Shown here piece after piece: positions 21,146 to 34,531 of a stretch of 64,000 bases of DNA. The position numbers were made by a program, and so were the translations under genes. The stretch comes from Turnera subulata (lineage: Eukaryota > Streptophyta > Magnoliopsida > Malpighiales > Passifloraceae), in assembly GCA_028386065.3 (NCBI GenBank), contig JAKUCV010003048.1:1-64000 (forward strand). Direction: 5' to 3'. A model generated the notes under the pieces. The model was not told the DNA's origin and did no database searches. It saw only the letters and a program-made list of their open reading frames with translations. The first letter of the stretch is position 1; the number at the start of each line of letters is the position of its first letter.

Positions 21146-23227
21146 TGTAATACCCCAGGTACACCCTAGAATATAGAGAAGTATTTGCATGATGAGATCC
21201 GGGTGTAGCTTGTCCTTCCAGCAGGTTCGTATAGGTTGGATAGGGTAATCGAGAGAAAGTAGGTGATGTTGATAATGTTGGGTGTACATGATGGTATGGG
21301 TTTAGGCTCGGTAACATGATTGATATCGGATTGAGATGAGATGGTTCGCATAGGCCTTGCCTAGTGCACAGAAATGGGCTCGAAGTGGTCCGATGGCACG
21401 GTTGGCCTAGTTTGGTGTCTTGAGTGCTCGACTTGTCTAATGGGCCAATTAATGGTTGGAAATGATAGGAATGTGATAACTTGGTGTAATAAATTCACTA
21501 GAGGCATGATTGGCCAAGAGGATTATCGGTTGGTTCGATTTGGTGCGGAATGGTGCACAACCGGGGCATTGGTGTGCCCGTCGGTGCACAATTGGGTGCG
21601 AAGAGGGTAAATGTGTCATTTGCCAAACCGACCAATCAGGGTTCGACATGTGGCTCGGGATTATGCTGCTGAGTGTGTTTGGTGTGTAAGCTAGTAGGTT
21701 GAGTGTCATGGTTTTATTGGTAGAAAACAAGCATGAGGTGGAGAGCTACTTGGTGCAAGTGGCACCAAGTTGGCAAGTGTGGCAAGTAGGTGCTTAGTCA
21801 CCTACTCCCCATCCTTTAAGAGCTGGAAATAAGCAGCTCTCACTCATTCTAATCAGACCAACTCGTGATAGATGTGTGTGTGTGAGAGAGAGAGAGAGAA
21901 GGAGAGAAAAGAGGGTAGAGGAGAGTGAGCCAAAGGGGATTCTGCTCTCGGCCAGACAGACCCCTGGCCACTAAAGTGATGATTCCGGCCAAACTACCGG
22001 TTGGAATTGAGTGAAACCAAATCCTATGGTTAGATAACTCCCATAGATTTCATATGGCACAGATTATGTGGGGTTTGGAGCTGAACTGGGTGAGTTATGC
22101 ACTCTCCAAGTTGGCTGTGCTGCGACTGTCCAGCAGTAGTCCTCCTGCTTGACACAGTCTCGGTATTAGAGGCATATCTGGAGCTACAGAGATCGGTTTA
22201 GGATGTTCTTGGTGTCTATGGAAAGATAAGAGGTAGGGCTACAACTCCTATGTTGAGTCCCGGAGCTGGTTCAGCCTTTAAGGGCTAAGTATTTTGGGTT
22301 GAAATTTCTACTGATGCTGGGCAGCTTCTGCCCGAATTGGGAAAGATAAGTGTTGTGTAATTGGATTGTGGTTTATATGTTATAGTCGATTATGCTGTGT
22401 TGTGATTTGTATTTATATGTGTGTTACAGAGCAGTATGAACCCTAGATGCCTAAGGGTTCCAAAGTGAGGAATGAATGGCCTTGATGTGCCTAATGGTTT
22501 GGTAAGTGGGGTTTGCTTACTTGTGATGATTGATGGTGCTACTTGCTTGGTAGATGCTCAATTGCTTGGTGAATTGCACCTATGGTGCTAAGCCGATGAT
22601 GTTGATGAACGTCATGGTTGAGCTGATGTGCCCATAATAGGGCTAAGCATTTGCACATTCATGCATTGCATTGCACGGATGCTATACTATATGTAACGAT
22701 GCTATGTATATATATGTATCGATGGACCTTGCGAAGGCTGTGACCGCTTGGTCATTATGATGTTAACCTTGCTGTTGGATGCTATTTGCCGCTTGTTTGA
22801 TATTGTTGGTTGTTTCTAGTAAGTAGATTCTACTTACTGAGTCAGTGGACTCACCCCCCCCAAATTCCTCCCCTTGTTTTTCAGGTGCGAGGATGAGAGT
22901 ACAGGCAGCGTAAACTGATGGGTATAGCTGAGTTGTATTATTTATTTAGTTGTATTAAAAGAGGTTATAATTGGAATTGTATGAGTTAGTGCCCCTTGTA
23001 GCAGAATTCTATAACATTAGAGGATATGGAGTTTAATTCTTTTTGGTATTTCAGTTGCCTTTGCATTCTTTGTTTGTTTTCGTTTACGCTGCGCATGTTC
23101 TTGTTAGTAACCCGCGAGGCAGAGGCAACAAGCTTCTGTGAGGTTGTGTATAGGCCTTGGGGTGCCTTGTGGCATGATGATGGTGCACACGGTACCTGGC
23201 CGGTCGCGCTTAGGCGGGGGCGTGACA
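21146..23227 (+). mobile_element. Solo LTR (2.08 kb), 5-bp duplication GGTTG
   Basis: Starts TGTAATACCCCAGG and ends GGCGGGGGCGTGACA. GGTTG lies immediately on both sides (21141-21145 and 23228-23232). There is no internal region. It has a (GT)n/(GA)n leader-like tract at 21877-21920. A related but distinct copy is spread over 52036-53397 and 58779-60481. The TG..CA ends and 5-bp duplication show an LTR retrotransposon; gypsy is inferred from similarity of style to the other long LTRs. Confidence 0.9.
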
Positions 23228-23232
23228 GGTTG

Positions 23233-23481
23233 ACTCTTACCTATTACATCTAAGAAGCGTAAAACTCAGTTTGAAATTTTCTAGTTTACACAAGTTATTG
23301 TATCTTTTAAGAGAATAGGCATATAATTAGATTGTCTCATATATTAAATAAAATTATAAATTATAGAATCATAATGTAAAATATTTTAAAATATTTATAA
23401 AATTATTTTTGGATAATTTTAATAATTTTGGCCTTAAATATTAAATAATTTTAATATTAAATTAGTAAAATATCTATACCC
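23233..23481. other. Very AT-rich spacer between the solo LTR and the copia element
   Basis: No gene. Ends in TACCC (23477-23481), the left target copy of the copia insertion. Confidence 0.6.
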
Positions 23482-24026
23482 TATTGAACAAAGTTCCGCT
23501 ATCACAACGTGAACAATGCTCCGCTACCAGATTGTTGAACTATGCGCAGCACAAAGCACTAACCTTTCACACAACCAACCTCGTTACACAGACAGACTGT
23601 ACTGATACTGAGCAAGACTAACTTGCACAAGCAGGTCGTGCAGAACTCGGGTTAGGAAAGATAGAAAAACTCACAAAGAGTAGTAATAAGACAACAAGTA
23701 AAAAAGAGAGAATACACTCTTAGAATACTCAGAGAGAAATGCTAGAAAGCTCTAATGCTTGGGATGCTTTTCCATTAGAAAGTAGGGCCTTTATATAGGC
23801 TACAAAATTAACAACCAACCTAGAAATTAAGAAACTAACAATCTCCTTCAAATTTTGAAAAATAGATAAAGCTAACTAATATCTAATCTAGATATTTTAA
23901 ATGATAACAACCTAAGACCAAATCTAGATAATAACTACCTAGATACAATCAAGGTAACCAAATCCTAATCTTTGACTAGATAATAATAACAACCAAGATC
24001 AAATCCTTGGTGTTGGATATTTAACA
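23482..24026 (-). repeat. 3' LTR of the copia element
   Basis: 545 bp. On - it starts TGTTAAATATCC and should end TTCAACA; this copy has TTCAATA. Contains a minus-strand TATATAAAGG at 23788-23797 as its promoter element. Confidence 0.92.
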
Positions 24027-26537
24027 CTCCCCCTCAACACCAACTCCCGCTCTTTCCACCATGCCGAGCTGACGACAAAAGCGTTCAAACTTGTTTCCAC
24101 TCAAGCCTTTTGTGAACACATCTGCGACTTGATCTTCAGTCTTCACCTGCCTCAGCTCCACTTCTTCTTCAAGAACTTTTTCCCTGATAAAGTGATAATG
24201 AACCTCCACGTGTTTAGTCCTCGCATGAAACACGGGATTCTCAGCCAAACGTATTGCTGATTGATTATCAAAATTCAAAGGAATTGCATAATCAGTTGAC
24301 TGATGCAAACCCTTCAACAGCTGCACAAGCCAAGTGCTCTCTTGAGCTGCCATTGCTGCAGCTCGATACTCTGCTTTTGTTGTGGATAAAGACACCATTG
24401 GTTGTCTTTTACTGCACCAGGAAACTGCTCCGGATTCGAGTTTAAAAACATACCCAGTAGTTGAACGTCGGGTATCATGATCACCTGCATAGTCAGCATC
24501 ATAGTAGCCAACTAATCTGCAGTCTCCACCTCTCTTGTACAGAATTCCATTATCAAGTGTACCCCTGACATATCTCAAGATTTTTCTGACTGCTTCCAAA
24601 TGAGGCTTCTTTGGGTTTTTCATATACCGGCTCATCACACCGACTGCATAGGAGATGTCTGGTCTTGTTTGAGCCAAATATATCAAACTACCCACTAATT
24701 GACGATACATCGTTGCATCTTCCAAATCTTTTCCTTCATGAGCACATAACTTGGCATTTGGCTCCATAGGTGTCGATATTGGTTTGCAATCGTGCATTCC
24801 AAATTTCTTCAGCAAAACTTTGCAATATTTCTGCTGATGAAGAAAGATACTTTCTTGTGTACGGTCAATTTTAAGACCAAGAAAGTGCTTAAGCTGTCCA
24901 AGCTCTTTCATCTGGAAGCGAACTGATAAATTCTGCTTTGTCTGGAGAATTTCCTCTTCATTATCTCCTGTGAGGATTAAATCATCCACATAGACCAGCA
25001 CTATAGCTAACTTCCCTCCACTAGCTTTAACAAACAAGCTAGAGTCTGCAGTTGTCACAACATAACAACCCTGGACTAAAAACTCAACAATTTTGCAATA
25101 CCAGGCCCTTGGTGCTTGTTTTAGTCCATAAAGGGCCTTCTGGAGTTTACATACATACTCGGGATGATCTTGACTCTCGAAACCCTTTGGTTGATCCATG
25201 TAGATCTCTCGATCTAGCTCCCCATGCAAAAATGCATTCTTCACGTCCATCTGCCACAGGTTCCAGTTCTTACTAGCTGCAAGTGCTAGTAAAACTCGCA
25301 CAGTTGTAAGCTTTGCGACTGGACTGAACGTTTCATCGTAGTCTAGTCCATAGTGTTGAGAGAACCCTCGAGCTACCAAACGAGCCTTGTACCTCTCAAT
25401 TGATCCATCTGTGCGATGCTTTATCTTGTAAACCCATTTGCAAGAAATAGGCTTTACTCCTCCTGGCAGTGGCACAAGCTCCCAAGTTTGGTTATGATCC
25501 AATGCTGCAAGCTCCTCTTCCATAGCTTTAATCCATCTTGAGCTCAAAGATGCTTCTTCAAAACTCTCAGGTTCTTTCACATCTTCTACAACGACAGCAT
25601 TGGCATACTTGGGATTCGGCTTCTTAGGTCTTACCGATCTTCTCGATTGAGTTGGTGGTTCAGCTGCAACCAACTCGCCTTCTTCACTTGAATCACTATC
25701 TCCACTTGGCTCACCTTCTTCGTGCTCAACTACACTCAGCTCGCCTCCTCCATTTGGCTCGCTATCTCCACTTGGCTCACCTTCTTCATGCGGCCTAACT
25801 TCTTCATTTGGCCTTTTGTGCATACCTGTTTGCCAACGACTTTGAGCTACAGCTACACCATCTCCACCATTTTCTAAAACTTCTGCTTCTCTTAAGCTTA
25901 GCTGAACTTGAGAAGACTCCACTGTCTCTTTCAGATTATCTGAATTTGGCAGTGTTTGCTTGTCTGAGGACCACCATGTAGACACTTCATCGAATTCTGA
26001 CAAATCTTGCAGTATGAGTTCGTCATCTGTCATATGATTTGAACAACCTGAATCAACAATCCAGTCATTTGCATAATCGATTTGATTATGTGTTGTTGCC
26101 GTAAATGAAAAATCTTCGTTTTCTGCAGCAAACAATGCCTCAGCATCCCATTCTTCTTCATCTTTGAATGTCGCAGCATTGCTTTCCATGGCTTTCTTCT
26201 TAGACCAACAGTCTTTCGCCATGTGTCCCTTCTTGTTACAGTTGTAACACTTTCCTTCGAACCTCCTTCCATTGGAATAGTTCTTCGAGCCTCCTTCACG
26301 AGTGCTCGTCTCACCATGATGACTTTTAAACTTGTCACCATTCTTCTTAGATCCACCACCTTCATGCTGCCTGGAATTCCACTTGCTCTTCTTTGCATAG
26401 AGTGCCTCTTCTTCATTCTTTAGCGAGACTCCTCCCATTTGCTTAGCTAAGTCTTCTTGACCGGCTAGCAAATTCTCAAACTCCTCAAGTGATGGCTGTT
26501 TTGGCCAACCTTGTACAGCAGCAATAAAGCTTCTAAA
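24021..26537 (-). pseudogene. Copia gag (C-terminal part)-protease start-reverse transcriptase-RNase H, integrase deleted
   Basis: One open frame on -. In order it shows the end of gag with a CCHC knuckle (CYNCNKKGHMAKDC) and the protease active site in WIVDSGCSNHMT. It then passes directly to the acidic linker that normally follows integrase. Next come reverse transcriptase (WKWVYKIK-like CKWVYKIK, MDVKNAFLHGEL, VLVYVDDL) and RNase H (DADYAGD, KAEYRA). The GKLHR zinc-binding and DDE integrase parts are absent, as is most of protease. The frame itself is intact, so the deletion kept phase. It ends at a stop just inside the 3' LTR. The upstream end is cut by the gypsy LTR at 26543; the few codons before 26537 are read from that LTR. 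Confidence 0.9.
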
Positions 26538-26542
26538 TTTCG

Positions 26543-29500
26543 TGCAACGCCCCAGTCCCAATTTTACAAATAAAATACTTAAATAAAGGAAATTACCAAA
26601 ATACCCTTGAAACTCGGGACACGAAAATCAATATAAAAAACAATATCCAAAATTCTCAATAAAACGAGATGTCAAAAAGAACATAACAATCCGGCTTAAC
26701 AAGCCACAAGACAACCCGGCATCCTGCCGAAACATCATCAAAACATAAACCCGGCAACCCGCCGATAATGTAATCCAAAATCAATAGACATCTCAATAAA
26801 AATCCAATGCAGTGGAAGAAACAAACGGAGTACAAATAAGAGAAACAAATCAACATGCATGCCGACTCTATGGATCCAACCGGGAGATCAAGCACAGCTA
26901 CCTGCTGAGATAACCACGTCCGTACTCTGGAAGGATGGAAAGTGACTGCACGCTATCTAAAGTCTGAAAAACAACGTTGGCGATTATGTGAGTCGCCTAC
27001 TCAGTGAGCAATATATATCTAATTATGTAAGTGTGCAGATCAAGTCCGAAAGGAAAGAAGAGCAACAAGACAAGTAAGCAACATACAACAACCAGTACTA
27101 ACATGCCAAGCCAATCAAGCAAACAGTTCATTGTTCTCCATCTGTTGTGTGTTAAGTTTTCTTATTATGATTTATTATTCAGGGCCCCCTACTGTGTGCG
27201 TCGAGCTCGGTCCCGTCTCATGAGACAACCACGCATAAGCCAAATAAAAACAGGCACGAAGCCCAACATATCCATAGAGAGAGAGAGAGACAGAGAGAAA
27301 GAGGAGGTAGAAAGGGGGAGGTAGAAGGAGGGAGGTAGAAACCGGTCATCACAGACCCATATGCAAATCCGCATACCACATGCTAACCCGCATGCAAACC
27401 CGAGGGGTATCACTTCCCGCTCGAACCAACCGGTCATCAGCACACAGTAGCCTAACTTTTACTGTACAATATTCTTATTCACAATTTATGAATTCATGTG
27501 TGCCAAGAGATTGTGATTTAACAGGGTTGTGTGATAAAACAACTCAATCAGATAACCGGGTCTCCGACCCACAATACATCACACAAAACACCCAGAATCA
27601 CATCACATGTTATAAACCATAACAATCCAAATATCCAGCTCATAAGCAAATGATACACTTAGGCACACAATACGGATCACAGCATGTTAGCAAACAAGCA
27701 TGCAACTCAAACAAACCAATCCAACGAGCTCATGCATACAGACATAAAAAGACATATAAAGTCACCTCAACGACGATTGTCCTGTGGAGCTTTTCCCAAA
27801 ATAGATCCTCCAGCTCCTGAGGTGTTTCCAGTGCCTGAATACCGGCACACACAACAAATTACAAACAATGACAATAAAAACGTGTATGCATGTAACTATA
27901 ATGCTCAACTGAGTTAAACCCGTCCCTAGTTAGCCAATACGAAATTCCCAGGTCTAAGCCTCACTTAAAGTCCTCTCACCAAAACTCTGAGTATCGGGAC
28001 CTAAGGTTTTCCGGGCTTAAGCCCAACTAAGTCTAAGAGTAGTTCCCGAGCCTATGGCCCACTCATTATGTCGTTTATGAATTCCCGGCCTAAAGTTCAA
28101 TCTAAGCCCAATTACAATTTCCGGGCCTAAAGCCCACTTCCTTAAGTCCTTATTAAGCCAAGCATAGGATTGGGCTTAAAGCCCGTTACTTAAGTCCAAT
28201 GTTAATCCGATCCCAAAGATTCCCGGCCTAAGGTTCTACCCGTGTCGGTAATTACCGGCCTCATACTACTCACACTCTCGGTTTCCACTAAACACACTTA
28301 AGTACATAACCCAATTCCGAATTATAGTACATGCCATGAATGAATACAAATTGTACATCTGGTATACCGTTAAAATGCCGAAAAATCAAGACCCGAGCCT
28401 TCGCCGGAATATTCCTGAGCCTTCGCCGGATTCCGGTGACCTCGCCGGAAATCAGCAAGAAGCCCAATAACCACCCCCAACAACTCTGCCACAATCCCAA
28501 ACAACCATCACATACAATTTCGCAGCAAACATAATACGCAAATCCGACAGCAAAAACGAATTGAAGAAGAAAGGAAACTGCAAGCACACTCACCGGAAAA
28601 ACAGATCCTCACTGTCGACGGAACACACACACACACAGCAACCCGGCGACACCGAACACGACCCACTATCCCACTGCCGGAGAAACATCACCAGAACCAC
28701 CCCGATTAGCCACCACCACAACACCGTCGAACCGAACCCCGACACGCACCCCCACAGAAACACCCCGGCAGCAACAACACACAACCACCACCAACAACCA
28801 ACGCAACACAGCCGACCCCCACCGTCCACACAGCCGAGCCGCACCAATCCAACACACAAACAAAAACCCAAATCAAAATTAGGACAACCCGGGAAAGCCT
28901 CTCGTTGCCGGAAAAGGAAAAGAAAGAGGGAACAAAGGAGACGGTCGGCTTACCTGCAATCCGAGAGGGCAGCGGCGGTTCGTCAACCTGCTGCTCCCAC
29001 CGTCGCGCACCGAGCCCGGAACCACCTCGTGATACCTTCACCTTCCTCGACCAGGCGGCAGCGACCCGAAGCCAGGCGGCGGCTTGGCGTGAAGGCGGCA
29101 AGGAAGACTAGGCGATTTGGACGAAGGGCAGCAAGAGAGGGAAGAGGAAGAGGAAGAGGGGAAAACGAAAGAGAGAGGAGGGAAGAAAAGAACGAATGGA
29201 GGAAGAAGAGAAGGGGAGGTAGGCGCGGCGGCTTGAAAGACAAGAGGGGGAAGAAGGAAGAACCAAAAAGAAAAGAGAAAAGAGATAAGAAAAACAAAAG
29301 GGAGAGGAGAGGTGACGGCTAGGGTTTGGCCGCCCCTAGTGGACGACATGTCGTTCCACTAGGCACAGTCAACCCCCTGGTCAACGCAGTTTCTTTTTTT
29401 TTTTTTTAACAGTTACCCAAAACGACGTAGTTTCGGGGAAACTACTTCAAAATTTAATTCACAACCCCGAAACCCGATTAAACTCCAACGAAAGCCGAAC

Positions 29501-29648
29501 CCGTCATACCATCGACTTAATTCCCATATAACCAAGGTAAAATAATTTATTCCCTTGTCCAAAAATCCGGAAATTCCTCAAGGGTAAGATTGGAATAAAG
29601 ATTTCAAAAATTCCGAAAAACCAAATTATGAAAATTCGGGGCGTTACA
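26543..29648 (-). repeat. 3' LTR of the chromovirus
   Basis: On - it runs TGTAACGCCCCG to GGCGTTGCA. It contains a roughly 200-nt polypyrimidine tract (on -; purine-rich on + at about 29100-29320) next to the CTAGGGTTTGG block, and GGGCTTAAGCCC-type hairpins at 28013-28184. A long frame on + (28561-29322) is a by-product of this composition. Confidence 0.93.
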
Positions 29649-29700
29649 GTTCTACCCCACTTAAGGAAATTTCGTCCTCGAAATTACAGGATATGAAACA

Positions 29701-32700
29701 TCAAAACAAATGGGGATACTGTTCCCGCATGTGGGACTCAACCTCCCAAGTAGCCTCATTCGGAGAATGACGGCTCCACCTAACCCGAACCATCGGAATA
29801 ACTTGATTCCTCAACTGTCGCTCCTCCCGAGCAAGAATCTCAACCGGCTCCTCAACATAAGTCAAATCCTCAGAAACCTCCACCTCTGTCGGGGATACAA
29901 TATGACTAGGATCAGACCGATAACGCCTCAGCATCGAAACATGGAATACATCATGTATGCGTGACAGCTCCTCCGGTAAAACCAACCTGTAGGCCAGCGG
30001 ACCAATCCGCTCAATGATCTCATAAGGACCAATATAACGAGGGCTCAACTTGCCCTTCCTCCCAAACCAGATAACACCTCTCCAGGGAGCAACACGGAGG
30101 AAGACTCTGTCACCTACATTGTACTCCATCTCCTGACGATGCTTATCGGCAAAACTCTTTTGCCGGTCCTGAGCAGCCCTCATGCACTGCTTAACCACCT
30201 CGATCTGATCAACAGTCTCCTCGACTAGGTCCGGACCAATCACCTGTCTCAGACCTTCCTCATCCCAACAGATCGGACTACGACACTTTCGCCCATACAA
30301 AGCCTCGTAAGGCGCCATACTGATACTAGAGTGATACCCGTTGTTATAAGCAAACTCAACCAACGGTAATGTCTCATCCCAAGAACCACTAAAATTGAGC
30401 ACACAAGCTCTAAGCATATCCTCCAGCGTCTGTATGGTCCTCTCCGACTGCCCATCGATCTGCGGATGAAAAGCAGTACTGAAATTCAGCTTAGTACCCA
30501 AAGCTGACTGTAAACTCTTCCAGAAGTGGGAAGGAAACCTCGGATCCCTGTCCGACACAATGGATAGTGGAACTCCATGTAGACGGACGATACCCGCAAC
30601 ATATAACCTCGTCAGCTTATCCATTGTATCCGTCTGCTGAATCGGTAGGAAATGAGCTGACTTGGTCAATCTGTCAACAATGACCCAGATGGCATCATGT
30701 CGACCCCGGGTCCTCGGTAACCCGATAACAAAGTCCATAGTAATATGCTCCCACTTCCACTGTGGAATAGTCAAAGATCTCAACTTGCTGGCAGGAGCCT
30801 GATGCTCGGCTTTCACCTGCTGACAAGTCATACAACGAGCCACAAATTCCGCAACATCCTTCTTCATCCCGGGCCACCAATAATGACTCTTCAAGTTCTG
30901 GTACATTTTGGTGCTACCAGGATGCATAGCATATGGCGCATTATGCGCTTCATCCATAATCCATCTCCTCAAATCATCAACATCCGGAACATACAACCGA
31001 TCACTGGTCATCAGAGCACCATCCTCCCGGACATTGAAACTAGAACTCTCTCCACCGAGAGCCTTATCTCGCAACTCTGCTAGATGAGGATCACCATACT
31101 GCAACTCCATGATCTTATCCCTCAAGGTCGACCGGATGCTCAAACTATCAAGCAATGCCCCAGTAACATCTACCTCCAACTGTGCATCCAACGACCTCAG
31201 CTCTACCAACGATGGTAATGCATAAGAAACCGAGTCCTCATCCACAGAAGTCACTCTCTTCCGACTCAATGCATCTGCAACCACATTGGCCTTGCCCGGA
31301 TGGTACTCGATAGTACAATCATAATCCTTCAAAAGCTCAATCCAGTGTCTCTGCCTCGTATTAAGCTCCCTTTGGGTCATGATGTACTTCAAACTCTTGT
31401 GATCCGTGAAAATCCGACACTTCTCACCGTATAGATGGTGTCTCCAGATCTTCAAAGAAAAGATCACAGCAGCTAACTCTAGATCATGGGTCGGATAGTT
31501 CCTCTCGTGAGTTCTCAACTGCCTGGAGGCATAAGCAATCACCCGACCCTCCTGCATCAAAACACATCCCAAGCCCAGACCAGAAGCATCACTGAACACC
31601 GTATACTCCACTCCGGGTCTTGGGACAGTCAAAACCGGTGCAGAAGTCAACCGACTCTTCAAATCCTCAAAACTCTTCTGACAACTATCATCCCAAACAA
31701 AAGCACAGTCTTTCCTCAACAGCTTAGTCATGGGACCCGCTATTAAGGAAAAACCTTCAATGAACCTCCGGTAGTAACCAGCAAGTCCAAGAAAACTCCG
31801 TATCTCAGATACACTCTTCGGTGGCTCCCAATCCATGACTGCTTTAATCTTGGCCAGATCCACCTTAATGCCCTCACCGGACACAATATGCCCTAAAAAC
31901 GCAACCTCCTCCAACCAAAACTCACACTTGCTGAGCTTGGCATAGAGTTGTTCTTCTCTCAATTTCTGCAAAACCTGTCTCAAGTGATCCTCATGTTCAG
32001 CCTTACTACTCGAGTAGACCAAGATATCATCAATGAACACCACCACAAACCGGTCCAGAAATTCATGGAAAACCTGTTGCATCATACACATGAACACTGC
32101 CGGTGCATTCGTCAGACCAAAAGGAACAACCACAAACTTATAATGACCATACCGAGTGCGGAATGCAGTCTTCGGTATGTCTTGCTCTGCAATCCGAACC
32201 TGATGGTAGCCAGATCGCAAGTCAATCTTCGAGAACACGGATGCACCCTGCAATTGATCGAACAAATCATCTATCCTAGGCAAAGGGTACTTGTTCTTCA
32301 CAATCACCTTGTTCAACTGCCTATAATCCATACACATCCGCATACTGCCATCCTTTTTCTTCACAAACAAGACCGGGGCACCCTAGGGTGAGAAGCTCGG
32401 TCTAATAAAACCCTTATCCAACAACTCCTCCAGTTGCTTCTTCAACTCCTGAAGTTCTGCCGGAGCCATTCTGTAGGGCGGTATAGAAATAGGTGCGACT
32501 CCCGGTACCAAGTCAACTGTATACTCCACCTCCCGCTCCGGAGGCAACCCAGGTAAATCATCAGGAAATACATCGGGAAACTCCCTCACAATAGGAATAT
32601 CCTCCACACCAGGTACTGGTACCGAAGAATCGACCACATGTGCAAGAAAGGCATCACAACCCTCTCGGATCATCCTGAAAGCCTGGATGGCCGAGATACA

Positions 32701-33100
32701 GCACGCCGATAGAACTCTTCGTTCTCCTACAAACACCAATCTACGCCCCAACAAAGAAGATAGGGACACTTCCCTGGCCCGAAAATCAACTACTGCTTGG
32801 TGTCTGGACAACCAGTCCATGCCTAAGATAACGTCAAACTCTCCCAAATCCATGACAGCAAGATCAGAAGGAAAACCCTCACTATCATACTCTATCGACA
32901 CATTCCTACAAACTCGATCAACAACTACTATATCTCAAGTGGGTAAACGGACTCTTAGGGGTCTACTAAGGTTATCATCCTCTATGTTATGAGTAGTCAT
33001 GAATGCACGTGATACAAAAGAATGTGTAGAACCTGGATCAATTAAAGCATGTGCAAACTGACCAAAAACCATAAAGGTACCTGCTATAAATCTAGAGCAT
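29701..33100 (-). pseudogene. Chromovirus pol: protease, reverse transcriptase, RNase H, integrase, chromodomain-like tail
   Basis: The protease core is at about 32940-33060 (LIDPGSTHSFVS, with Pro where Ser is more usual) and GMDWLSRH in the following frame. Reverse transcriptase has [11 protein letters not shown] and FIDDILVYS (112-116 of the main frame 29701-32370). RNase H starts at [11 protein letters not shown]. Integrase has an H-H-C-C zinc part ending CMTCQ, then MDFVIGL, SDRDPRF and [10 protein letters not shown] as the D,D,E set. The tail ([12 protein letters not shown] to EATWEVE) is chromodomain-like. Breaks: TAG at 32383-32385 just before [16 protein letters not shown] at 32935-32937, and a frame change near 33085. 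All key catalytic residues of the main frame remain. Confidence 0.92.
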
Positions 33101-33194
33101 CAGCAGCCTCCTCTCGGGTGATGGCATAAACCCTAGGAGCTGCAGCAGACTGAGTCGCACCTCCGCGGTTCGGAGCTCCAGAACCTCCACGACC

Positions 33195-34382
33195 TCAACC
33201 CTGTTGTCCGCCACCCCTGTTCGGTCCAGAAGAAACAGCACCACTAGCCACGGAACTCTGCACTGTATACTGAGAACCACTGCCACCATTATCCCTCATC
33301 CACTTGTAGCAAGTAGACTTCTGGTGTCCCGGCGTATTGCAATACCAGCATGTACCCGAGAACCGTGCCGAGGAACCCCGTCCCCTAGAACTAGACTGAT
33401 AGGACCGTCCTCCCGAGGATCTGCCAGGTCCACCCTGATAACTCTGCCCTCGAAACTTCTTCGAACCCTGATAAGAAGAACTCTGTCCAACCAAATAATC
33501 TGCACCTCCGGCATCAGAATACTGCCTCTTCTGTCCCGAAGCAGATGGCTGCTTCCTCTGCTCGGCTGCCCGAGCCTCCTTCCCTATCAACTGAACTCTC
33601 TTAGCATCAAAAGCAGCGGCACAAACTGCCTCCCAAGTCTTGTGCCCTCCACCAGCCACAGCCATCGCTATCTCAGTACGTAAGCCGTTAACAAACCGCC
33701 TACACTTAGTCAACTCATCGGGCACAAACTCCCTAGCATAAGAGAGAAGAATGCTATACCGGATCCTGAAAGCTGATACAGTCTCATCTAATCCCTGGTT
33801 CACCTCAAGAAACTGCTTCTTCTGCTCCTCCAGAAAACCAACAGTAAGAAACTCCTTGTAGAATCTCTCCTTGAAATCCTCCCAAGGCATCTCCACAGGC
33901 TTCGGTAGATTGGCCACAAGATCCTGCCACCATGACAATGCATACCCCGTGAACTTATGTGCAGCTAATCGAGCCCTCTGCTCAGGTGCACAGGTGAACT
34001 TCTCCAGAACATTCTCCACCTGGCGAAACCAATCATCAAACTCCTTGACTTTGCCCTCTTCACCTGAGAATTCCTTCACAGTAGACTTATCCATATGTTT
34101 GTATCCACTCTCCATACCACCTGCTGCAGCAGGTGCTACCAGCTGGGCACCCTACTGCTGCTGCTGAAACTGTTGGAACTGCTGCCACTGCAAAAAAGCC
34201 TGATACTGCTGAAACGCCGGGTTCACAACTGGTGGTACAGCATTCTGTCCTCCACCACCTGCAACATTATTCTCTGCTGCATTATTGTTCCCCTGACCAA
34301 TGGGAACCTGCATCACCGACACATTGTCGGAGACATGAGTAGCGACGTCATCCTCAGCATTGTGCTGTCCCTCGTGATCCAT
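33195..34382 (-). pseudogene. Chromovirus gag (capsid plus CCHC knuckle), one internal stop
   Basis: Starts with ATG at 34382. A Q-rich N-terminal part (FQQFQQQQ) ends at a TAG (34152-34154) where a Gln codon is expected. The frame then continues through the capsid region (WFRQVENVLEKF, LSWWQDLV, FKERFYKEF) to the knuckle CWYCNTPGHQKSTC. It stops at TGA 33195-33197 inside an RGGG-rich linker, where the protease frame should continue. The stops look like CAG to TAG and CGA to TGA, as expected from decay of methylated cytosine. Confidence 0.88.
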
Positions 34383-34531
34383 ATCGACGCCTATATGAAT
34401 GCAAATGAGTCAAAAACACTTTTTAAGTCATAAATCCGGAAACAGGCTTAAACACAGAAAACACTTTGAAAACAAAGTTTAAGACACTTTTTTCTAAAAC
34501 CAAGGATCTGAAGCCTGCTCCGCGACCAAGC

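Noticed and set aside
28561..29322. 253-residue open frame on +, repeated at 36574-37335
   Set aside because: Both lie antisense inside the chromovirus LTRs and owe their length to the purine-rich, stop-poor tract. The product is low-complexity Arg/Lys/Glu and has no domain.
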